Source: Haloarcula salinisoli (GTDB taxonomy: Archaea > Halobacteriota > Halobacteria > Halobacteriales > Haloarculaceae). Taken from it: 64,000 nt of DNA. Below, piece by piece: positions 25,117 to 31,870 of the stretch (position 1 is its first letter; the number at the start of each line of letters is the position of its first letter). The translations under genes and the position numbers were made by a program. The stretch is from the NCBI RefSeq assembly GCF_019599405.1, contig NZ_RKLQ01000001.1, positions 248,001-312,000 on the forward strand, read 5' to 3'. The notes beneath the pieces are model-generated. The model was not told the DNA's origin and ran no database searches. It was given only the letters and a program-made list of their open reading frames with translations.

Positions 25117-25590
25117 ATGGAAACCGACAACGCTGACAGTGTCGACGAGCGCACCACACCCGACCTGACGAAGATACGGTTCGACGAATTGGAGACGGTC
25201 GAGATGACCCAGGCCGACTCCGAGACGGAGTTCGGTGTCAGTATCCCGTTCGCACCGGAGTTCCCGGCGACGACCGGACTCGAACTGTCCGGTGGCCACA
25301 CCGTCGTCTACACCGAGATACCGCCGGGAAAGGAGCTGGGCACCCACACCGACAGCCCCGAGGAACTCCTCGTCTGCCTCGAGGGCGACGGGGTCGAGAT
25401 ATGGGCCGGTGACGGCGGCGGCGAACTCGCTGCCGGAGAGATGGCAGTGTTTCCGGCGATGGAACCGCACGGCCTCCGCAACACTGGGTCGGAGACGGCA
25501 CGGTTCGTAGCGTTCTTCTCTGACAGCACCACCGTCCACGAGTTCGAGGCACCGCTGGACCCGCTCGGCGACAGCATCGTCCGCACCTGA
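25117..25590 (+). CDS. Cupin domain-containing protein
   Basis: The 157-aa protein has a single cupin barrel. The two metal-binding motifs can be traced as GKELGTHTDSPEELLVCLEG (motif 1, with His, Glu) and GEMAVFPAMEPHGLRNTG (motif 2, with the distal His). An acidic N-terminal extension of about 60 residues precedes the barrel. Cupins include dioxygenases, isomerases and sugar or ligand-binding sensors, so no reaction can be assigned. The ATG at 25117 is chosen over 25099 because of the operator-like palindrome and TATA spacing upstream. Confidence 0.8.
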   Translation: METDNADSVDERTTPDLTKIRFDELETVEMTQADSETEFGVSIPFAPEFPATTGLELSGGHTVVYTEIPPGKELGTHTDSPEELLVCLEGDGVEIWAGDGGGELAAGEMAVFPAMEPHGLRNTGSETARFVAFFSDSTTVHEFEAPLDPLGDSIVRT

Positions 25591-25613
25591 CCTGACCGGC
25601 GCCGTCTACCGCC

Positions 25614-26345
25614 CTACTGGACACCGTAGGTGGCTCTGAGATAGTCGATGATTTCGTCGACGATTCCTGGTCTGTACGTCCAGAACCCGTAAAACCGGCC
25701 TGGTTCGCGCTCTTCGGCCAGGAGCCCGCATTTCGACTGGTCGGCGCCACCGCCGTCGAACAGCAGGAACCAGAACCGTCCAATCTCCTCGCCCCCGCCC
25801 GATACCACGTCGATAGACCCGTCCAGCCGCCCATCGAACTCGTCTTCGATGAACAGCTGCAGCCCGACGGCGCTCCGACGAGCGAACCGATTGTAGACGG
25901 CCGCCTGTGCGTCGACTGCGGTCGCGTTCTGGAAGCCGACGTACAGCACTCCCGTGTCGACCCGCCACGCGCGCTCCTCGATTTCGCGTGAGACCGCCAG
26001 CATCTGCCGGCGGCTGAACGAGGTAAACAGCGTGCTATCGAGGAAGTCGAACAGGTCGGCGAGGTCCGCCTCCGTTCCGGAGCGCTCCCAGGGCGGATGG
26101 ATGTCGGGCGCGATGAGCGTCCGGAACTGCTCGACCCCCAGCGCGCCCTGTGGGTCTCCCTCGGCGTTCCGAACGACCATAAACTCCGTGTCGGCACCCA
26201 CCGCGTACTCGTTCTGGATAACCTGTACGTTCCGCGTCGAGAACTGTGCCGCCAACTCAGCGACCGTCGCCGCCTTATCCGTGTACACGTCGAGCGTCTT
26301 GCGTCGACTCTCTATGGCCTCGAGCTGGTCGCTGAGTGCCTCCAT
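25614..26345 (-). CDS. DICT-like sensory domain protein
   Basis: The 243-aa protein contains an N-terminal region (TLDVYTDKAATVAELAAQF) and a DICT-type domain with VLYVGFQ and a later GRFWFLLFDGGGADQSKCGLLAEER segment. I link these from memory to the DICT sensory family found with diguanylate cyclases and two-component proteins, and common in haloarchaea. No output domain is attached. It starts 12 bp downstream of a DUF7344-type regulator on the same strand, which suggests a sensor-regulator pair in one operon. Confidence 0.65.
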   Translation of the reverse strand: MEALSDQLEAIESRRKTLDVYTDKAATVAELAAQFSTRNVQVIQNEYAVGADTEFMVVRNAEGDPQGALGVEQFRTLIAPDIHPPWERSGTEADLADLFDFLDSTLFTSFSRRQMLAVSREIEERAWRVDTGVLYVGFQNATAVDAQAAVYNRFARRSAVGLQLFIEDEFDGRLDGSIDVVSGGGEEIGRFWFLLFDGGGADQSKCGLLAEEREPGRFYGFWTYRPGIVDEIIDYLRATYGVQ

Positions 26346-26357
26346 CCCGGTCTCAGT

Positions 26358-26720
26358 TCACTCGTCGATGCCCATCGCTGTGAAGGCGTCCTCCGGAACG
26401 TCCGCTCGGGCGACGGTCTGTTCGTCGGGGTCGAAATCGACGTAGTCCCGTTCGTCGAGCTCCGGCAGGACGGTGTTACGAAGCGAGAAGCAGACAGGCT
26501 CCCGGTTCGCGGGTGTCGCGACACTGTCGGACTCGGCCACTTCCGCCCCGAAGACGACGTCTACCAGTTCCTCCACCCTGGCGGTCGGGTGCTCGTGCAG
26601 GTAGCGGAGTACGTAGCGGTTGTACGGCTCTGAGAGCACCTCGGCGACCGCCGGCGATACCGATTCGTTTCCCTGCCCTACTGCAGCCTCGAGCTCCATC
26701 GTCGACCTGTCGTTTGTCAT
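26358..26720 (-). CDS. DUF7344-type winged-helix regulator
   Basis: The 120-aa protein has the core VAEVLSEPYNRYVLRYLHEH near residue 25 and RNTVLPELDERDYVDFDPDEQTV near residue 80, the same layout as the other three DUF7344-like proteins in the window. It precedes the DICT-like gene by 12 bp, so both are probably co-transcribed from a promoter near 26745. There is no known target. Confidence 0.7.
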   Translation of the reverse strand: MTNDRSTMELEAAVGQGNESVSPAVAEVLSEPYNRYVLRYLHEHPTARVEELVDVVFGAEVAESDSVATPANREPVCFSLRNTVLPELDERDYVDFDPDEQTVARADVPEDAFTAMGIDE

Positions 26721-26821
26721 GATAGTACCTGCACTACCACACGTGAAATATGTATTCTTAGTTGACTGGTTGGGGCGGGGTCCGAATAAAAAATGTAGCC
26801 CGAACTGCCCGGCTGTGTGGA

Positions 26822-28699
26822 CTACGCTGCCAGTGGGAGATCGACGACGAACACGGCTCCTTCGGCGTCGTTTTCGTCGACCTGGGACTGACTGCCCGAG
26901 GGAGTCCAGTCCGCTCTGTCCTCGATACGAATCGTCCCGCCGTAGCTATCGACGAGCGTCTCGACCAGATAGAGCCCGATTCCCGTCCCGTCGCTTGCCA
27001 GACCCATCTCGCCTTTCCCGAATATCTCCGTTTTCCGGTCGTCGGAGACGCCCGGACCGTTGTCGGCTATCTGGATGCGGGCCATCTCGTCGCGTTCGGT
27101 CGCCGACACGACGACTTCGGCCACCTCTTTGTCGTTGTGCTGGACGGCGTTTTTCAGGAGGTTCCTGAACACCGACGGGAGCAGGTCATCGCCGGTGACG
27201 CGGACGTCTGGCACCGGCCCCGCGAGCGTGATGGACGCGTTCCGACTGGTTGCGCGGGCCTCCTCCATCTGGGCGTCGAGGACGGGTCGGAGCCAGAACG
27301 CCCCTTCGGCGTCGCTGTCGTGGAGCATCACCTCTGCGAGGTCTCGGGCGGACCGCGTCAGGCCGACGGCCGTCTCGACGTTGTGGAGTATCTTCTCGAC
27401 CGATTCCCGGCCGCCCTCGTCGACGTGGTCGGCGAGCGCCTCCGCGTGCCCGGAGACGACCTGGAGGTTGTTGCGCAGGTCGTGACGGACCAACCGGTCC
27501 AGCAGTTCGAGGGTATCGCGCTGTCTCGTGAGTTCCTGCTCGCGTTCCTTGCGGTCGGTGACGTCCTGGATCGTCCCGCGGACGCGCTGGCAGGTGCCGT
27601 CTTCGAACTGCGGATCTGCGCGCGTGCGAACCCATTTTTCGGTGCCGTCGGCGGCGGTGATCCGGACCTCGATATCGTACGGCTCGCCGTACTCTAGGGC
27701 CCCTGAGACGGCGTCCCGAACCGTGTCGTGGTCCGCCGGATGGTAGAACCGCTGGATATCCGACTCGGGCTCGGGGTCGTGGTCCGGGCCGACGCCGTAG
27801 ATATCGTACACCTGGTCCGTGAAGTACGTCTCCCCCGAGTGTGGGTCGTACTCCCACGCACCGACGTCGGCGATGTCCTGTGCCTTCTCGAAGAGGTCGT
27901 TCTGGCGCTCCAGTTCCGTCTCGCGCTCCTTTCGCACTGTCACGTCCTGCTGGAACCCGACGAAGTTAGTGACGGTGCCGTCCTCGTCCGTGACCGGTGC
28001 GATGGAGACGCGGTTCCAGAACTGCTCGCCGTCTTTCCGGTAGTTTCGGAGTTCGACGGTCACCGGCTCCGCCTCCGAGATTGCCGCACGTATCTTCCTG
28101 ACCGGCTCCGCGTCAGTGTCCTCGCCCTGCAGGAACCGGCAGTTCCGTCCGACCACCGCCGATTCGTCGTATCCTGTCATCTGCGTGTAACTGGAGTTGA
28201 CATCGATGAGCGGGTTGTCCTTCTGTGTGGGGTCGGTGATGGTGATTCCGACCGGTGCCGCGTCGATGGCCTGGGTCTTGCGTTCCAGTTCCCGTCGGCG
28301 CTGCTTGCGCTCTGCGATATCTCGCGCGGTACCCGCGAACCCGACGATGTCGCCGCCCCGACCGCGTAACGGGGACCCGGAGAACTCGTACGGAATCGAG
28401 TCCCCATCGGCCGTCAGGAGGTGCCCCTCGGTTCGGATTCGCTCGCCGTCCTCTACGATGTCGGTCACGCGCTCGGTGATCCGGGCTCGATCGGCCTCGC
28501 GGACGAACTCCCACATCTTCATCGACTCGATTTCCTCGGCCGCGTAGCCGCTCACTTCCGGTACCCGTTCGTTGTAGTCGACGACCGTGCCGTCCCTATC
28601 GCAGACGTAGAAGATGTCCTGAACCGCATCGAGCAGCCCCGCCGTGAGAGCAGTGCCTTCGCCCTCGGCGAAACAACTCAGGTCTTCACCAATCGTCAT
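26822..28699 (-). CDS. PAS/LOV sensor histidine kinase (predicted blue-light sensor)
   Basis: The 625-aa kinase has three PAS-type domains (about residues 15-130, 145-255 and 265-385), a HisKA region with phospho-acceptor His406 in VRHDLRNN, and an ATPase domain with NLLKNAVQHND, DNGPGVS and GTGIGLYLVETLV. The second PAS domain is a canonical LOV domain: GRNCRFLQ at 184-191, with Cys187 as the residue that forms the flavin adduct, NYRKDG at 219-224, FWN at 227-229 and a glutamine at 250 in VGFQQDVT. All key flavin contacts I know are present, so blue-light sensing is a strong prediction. No transmembrane segment is seen. There is no cognate response regulator next to it. Confidence 0.9.
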   Translation of the reverse strand: MTIGEDLSCFAEGEGTALTAGLLDAVQDIFYVCDRDGTVVDYNERVPEVSGYAAEEIESMKMWEFVREADRARITERVTDIVEDGERIRTEGHLLTADGDSIPYEFSGSPLRGRGGDIVGFAGTARDIAERKQRRRELERKTQAIDAAPVGITITDPTQKDNPLIDVNSSYTQMTGYDESAVVGRNCRFLQGEDTDAEPVRKIRAAISEAEPVTVELRNYRKDGEQFWNRVSIAPVTDEDGTVTNFVGFQQDVTVRKERETELERQNDLFEKAQDIADVGAWEYDPHSGETYFTDQVYDIYGVGPDHDPEPESDIQRFYHPADHDTVRDAVSGALEYGEPYDIEVRITAADGTEKWVRTRADPQFEDGTCQRVRGTIQDVTDRKEREQELTRQRDTLELLDRLVRHDLRNNLQVVSGHAEALADHVDEGGRESVEKILHNVETAVGLTRSARDLAEVMLHDSDAEGAFWLRPVLDAQMEEARATSRNASITLAGPVPDVRVTGDDLLPSVFRNLLKNAVQHNDKEVAEVVVSATERDEMARIQIADNGPGVSDDRKTEIFGKGEMGLASDGTGIGLYLVETLVDSYGGTIRIEDRADWTPSGSQSQVDENDAEGAVFVVDLPLAA

Positions 28700-28805
28700 C
28701 TACGGTGATTGACGGCTACCGGTTTATAAGGGCTGTTGAGGGATTATCACTGCTGATACCGGATGCGAGAATCGGACGGGTCCGGAAGCCGATGCTGTCG
28801 GAGTG
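28700..28805. other. Promoter region upstream of the LOV kinase
   Basis: About 100 bp separate the kinase start from the gatB-tail copy. On the minus strand CCTTATAAACC (about 28722-28732) lies about 25-30 nt before the ATG at 28699 and is a good TATA candidate for a short-leader transcript. Nothing else is apparent. Confidence 0.5.
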
Positions 28806-28844
28806 TTATTCGTCCAGTTCTTCGCGAAGCAGTCCGTTGGCCTG
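28806..28844 (-). pseudogene. Second, diverged copy of the gatB 3' end
   Basis: On the minus strand this reads QANGLLREELDE and TAA, against EVNGLLREELDE and TAG at the true end of gatB (29311). Within the shared NGLLREELDE every nucleotide difference is silent. It is preceded in frame by the codons ATG AAA AAG GTG, part of the 16-nt junction at 28845-28860. The intact gene and this copy are separated by about 470 bp of hairpin repeats. Confidence 0.75.
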
Positions 28845-29310
28845 CACCTTTTTCATCGTCCTCAGAAATCGAAGATTTCTGATGGGCTGCACGAGAGCTT
28901 CGCTCTCGTGAACGTCGCCCTTCCTCGCGAGCCTTCGGCTCGCTGCGGGGAGAGCGTGGCGGCTACGCCGCCACGTCGTTCGGTTGCGGGCTGACAGCCC
29001 GCAACCGGCTCTCTGCTCACGGGCGCATCGCGCCCGTTCGCAGGTTAGCGAGGGAGCAAAGCTCCCTCGGACCGTGCGAGCGGGTCATGGACCCGCGCGC
29101 AGACAGCGGGACCGCCGGTCCCGCTCGACTCGAAAAACGTGCGCGAAAAAGGCTCGCCCTCGTGATCCGAGAGAGCAAAGCTCTCTCGTCATCTGCTCAC
29201 GGGCGGCGAAGCCGCCCGTTCGCAGGCTCGTGGGACTCGCCGAGTCCCACGCTCATCACGAAAGGCGCGAAGCGCCTTTCGGACGACTCCGCTCGGGCGA
29301 GTACAGTACC
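28845..29310. repeat. Hairpin mosaic between gatB and a copy of its tail
   Basis: This is a string of at least ten short inverted repeats, mostly with 3-nt loops: AGAAATC-GAA-GATTTCT, CGAGAGC-TTC-GCTCTCG, GTGGCGGC-TAC-GCCGCCAC, GAGGGAGC-AAA-GCTCCCTC, GCGGGTC-ATG-GACCCGC, GGGCGGC-GAA-GCCGCCC, GTGGGACTCG/CGAGTCCCAC and GAAAGGCGC-GAA-GCGCCTTTC, plus GGTTGCGGGCT/AGCCCGCAACC. Positions 29028-29141 are identical and inverted relative to 19835-19948. The end nearest the tail copy is GACGATGAAAAAGGTG on the minus strand (28845-28860). There are no genes. Confidence 0.8.
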
Positions 29311-30825
29311 CTACTCGTCCAGTTCCTCGCGCAGCAGTCCGTTGACCTCGCCGGGGTCCGCTGAGCCGCCGGTCTTCTGCATCACCTGCCCGACCAGGAA
29401 GTTCAGGGCGTTGTCCTCGCCGTCGTAGTAGTCGGAGACGGTGTCGGGGTTCTCCGCGATGGCTTCCTCGACGGCGCCCTGGACCGCGTCGCCGGAAGTC
29501 TTGCCCAGCCCCTCGCGGTCGACAATAGTGTCGGGGTCCTCGCCCTCGTCGAGCATCTCCCTGAGGACGGTCTCGTGGGCGTTCTTGGCCGTAATCTCGT
29601 CCTCGTCGACGAGTTCCACGAGCCGGGTCACCTCCTCGAAGCGGTCGTCGATATCGGTGATAGACATATCGCGGTAGTTCAGCTCGCCCAGCAGATTGTC
29701 GGCGACCCAGGTCGCGGCGAGGTCGGCGTCGAACGCTTCAGCGACGCTCTCGAAGAAGTCGGCGACCTGTTTGGTGCTGGTGAGTTTCGAGGCGGCCTCG
29801 TCGCTCAGCCCGTACTCGGCGACGAACCGCTCGCGGCGGGCGTCCGGGAGCTCCGGAATCGCGATTTCGTCTTTCCAGCCCGACACCTGCAACGGCGGGA
29901 TGTCGGCCTCGCGGAAGTACCGATAGTCCTTCTCCTCCTCCTTCGAGCGCATCGAGACGGTGTTGCCGTGAGTCTCGTTGAAGTGGCGGGTCTCCTGTTC
30001 GACCGCGCGGCCCGACTGGACGAGCTTGCGCTGGCGGGACTCCTCGAAGGCCAGGGCCTTCTCGGCGCCCTTGTGACTGGAGATGTTCTTGACCTCCGTG
30101 CGGTTCGCTTCTTCGAGCACCTCGTCGTCGATGTGCCCGTCCTCGCCCACCGCCTCGGCGTCGACCATCGAGAGGTTCGCGTCGATGCGGAGGCTCCCGT
30201 CGCGAGTCGCGTCGAAGACGCCCAGATACTCCAGTACCTCCTCCAGCTTCTCGAGGAAGGCCCGAACCTCACCGGGCGCGCGGAAGTCCGGCTCCGTGAC
30301 GATCTCCATCAGCGGCGTCCCGGCGCGGTTGTAGTCGACGAGCGTGTAGTCGGCCCGCTCGATGCTGGTGGTGCGAGATTCGAGCGGTCCGCTGCCGTCC
30401 CGGACGTGCTTGATGGAGCCGGGGTCTTCCTCCAGGTGGGCCCGGCGGATGTCGACCGCACGGCGGTCACCCTCTACAGCAAACTCCAGCTCGCCGTCCG
30501 CACAGATGGGCGCGTCGTACTGCGTTATCTGGAAGTTCTTGGGCAGGTCGGGGTAGTAGTAGTTCTTCCGGTGGAAGGTGGTCTCCTCGGGGATGTCGGC
30601 GTCGATGGCCTTGCCGACCTTGACGGCGGCCTCGACCGCTCCCTCGTTGACGACCGGCAGCGCCCCTGGCAGCCCCAGACAGACCGGACAGGTGTTGGTG
30701 TTTGGCTCCTCGCTGGGCTCGGTCGAACAGCCACAGAATATCTTCGTCTCCGTCTCCAGCTGGACGTGGACCTCCAGCCCGATGACGGCCGCGAGTTCGC
30801 GGGACTCGGCGGCTTGTGCAGTCAT
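29311..30825 (-). CDS. gatB: Asp-tRNA(Asn)/Glu-tRNA(Gln) amidotransferase subunit B
   Basis: The 504-aa tRNA-binding and kinase-like subunit of the GatCAB amidotransferase activates the acylated carboxyl group and positions the tRNA. The N-terminal cradle shows IGLEVHVQL and the zinc-site cysteines in FCGCST and CPVCLGLPG, then the conserved HRKNYYYPDLPKNFQITQYD and YNRAGTPLMEIVTEPD. A C-terminal YqeY-like domain ends NGLLREELDE. The start at 30825 fits the family. GatA and GatC are not in the window. It probably works with the aspS product on Asn-tRNA formation. Beyond its 3' end lie hairpin repeats and a diverged copy of its tail. Confidence 0.93.
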   Translation of the reverse strand: MTAQAAESRELAAVIGLEVHVQLETETKIFCGCSTEPSEEPNTNTCPVCLGLPGALPVVNEGAVEAAVKVGKAIDADIPEETTFHRKNYYYPDLPKNFQITQYDAPICADGELEFAVEGDRRAVDIRRAHLEEDPGSIKHVRDGSGPLESRTTSIERADYTLVDYNRAGTPLMEIVTEPDFRAPGEVRAFLEKLEEVLEYLGVFDATRDGSLRIDANLSMVDAEAVGEDGHIDDEVLEEANRTEVKNISSHKGAEKALAFEESRQRKLVQSGRAVEQETRHFNETHGNTVSMRSKEEEKDYRYFREADIPPLQVSGWKDEIAIPELPDARRERFVAEYGLSDEAASKLTSTKQVADFFESVAEAFDADLAATWVADNLLGELNYRDMSITDIDDRFEEVTRLVELVDEDEITAKNAHETVLREMLDEGEDPDTIVDREGLGKTSGDAVQGAVEEAIAENPDTVSDYYDGEDNALNFLVGQVMQKTGGSADPGEVNGLLREELDE

Positions 30826-30905
30826 TACCCGTGGTTCGGGGCCCCCCGGCTAAAGCGTAACGACCCCTAGCTGTGGTGTTTGAATGAGTGGCTGGGATTC
30901 TTATC

Positions 30906-31204
30906 AGCCAGAAAGCCTTGCTAGCTGGTGGGGTCGACAGCGTTGCTGACAGCCAGAAAGTCCCTGGAGACGCTGCGCGTCTCCTGACCCTCGCGGAGCC
31001 GTCGGCTCCGCTCAGTCCCACCCGTAGCCGGTTGGTCAAACAGCTCTGGGCGGGACTGAAAGGGGCCGCGCTCTCGACGAAGCACGGCGAAGTAAGCACC
31101 GCAGCCAACCGTAGGGAGGCGAGGAGCACAGCGAGCCGCGCGAGAGCACGATAGACGAGCGCAGCGAGTCTATCGGCGGTCGAGAGCGCGGGGGCTTTCT
31201 GGCT
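30906..31204. repeat. Three-arm inverted-repeat element, copy B (arm 1 deleted)
   Basis: Left ends occur twice (30906-30919 and 30951-30963). Arm 1 is missing: the left end runs straight into a 47-nt two-hairpin insert (30965-31011) next to arm 2, CAGTCCCACCC (31013-31023) with GGGCGGGACTG (31048-31058). Arm 3 is complete, closed by GCGCTCTCGAC (31068-31078) and GTCGAGAGCGC (31179-31189). It contains an additional hairpin, CGATAGAC/GTCTATCG with loop GAGCGCAGCGA (31149-31175). The right end GGGGGCTTTCTGGCT is at 31190-31204. It lies between the divergent genes gatB and the coiled-coil gene. The rest of the gap to 31439 holds only the promoter of the latter (TTTATG at about 31409-31414). Confidence 0.8.
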
Positions 31205-31439
31205 GTTGGCAGTACAGTTGCCAGGGTAAGCTAGCGAGACGTTCCAGCCGTTGGTAGTCAAGTTCGGACGTTTCGCTCCAACCCCAGGTTTCCACTCCAG
31301 ATAGCGACAGTATCCGACCACCGAAGCAACGGCCGCGTCTCGCCCGCACATCAGCCAGCGCACGCGAACACGCTATCTATCGGAATCCGTACTGTTGTCT
31401 GACGCACGTTTATGTGGCCGGAACGTCACTGTGTGGCAT

Positions 31440-31850
31440 ATGTGTGGCAACCGCGTCGAGGAACTGGAAACGCGCGTTCAGGAACTGGAAGCCTCCGTCG
31501 AGGGTCTGACCGACGAGCTCGTCGAGTGCAAGGTCCGCATCCGCGAGCTGGAAAACACCGTCGACGAGCAGAACGGGTTCAGCCGGGCGCCGCCCGAACA
31601 GGCGGGCGAGCGACCGAGCGAACAGCAGGCCGACGAGTCCGACGCAACGTCGGAAACCGAGAGCGAGGAAACGGAGGAGACCTCGACCGAGAGCGAGATT
31701 CTGGTTCCCGAGGCCGGGAGCTCCGAGACCGCGACGGCCGAGGCCGGTACATCTAACACTGAGGCTCCCGAGGAGACTGACAACACCGCCGACCCCGAGG
31801 CCGAATCGGAGGCCGACGACGACTCCGGCTCCGACATCATCGTGGCCTAG
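31440..31850 (+). CDS. Short coiled-coil protein with acidic tail, upstream of smc
   Basis: The 136-aa protein begins MCGNRVEELETRVQELEAS, a regular heptad coiled coil of about 45 residues. The rest is a Glu/Ser/Thr-rich disordered tail ending SGSDIIVA. It ends 20 bp before smc on the same strand, so it belongs to the smc-scpA operon. The acidic tail could mimic DNA or contact the condensin complex, but that is speculation. The ATG at 31440 is chosen because the TATA-like TTTATG sits about 25-30 nt upstream. I recall similar genes before smc in other haloarchaea without a known role. Confidence 0.65.
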   Translation: MCGNRVEELETRVQELEASVEGLTDELVECKVRIRELENTVDEQNGFSRAPPEQAGERPSEQQADESDATSETESEETEETSTESEILVPEAGSSETATAEAGTSNTEAPEETDNTADPEAESEADDDSGSDIIVA

Positions 31851-31870
31851 ACGGGCGGCCCCCACACCGT

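Noticed and set aside
28984-29428. Arg-rich open frames between the LOV kinase and gatB
   Set aside because: They are composed of translated hairpin modules and overlap the gatB 3' end in antisense.
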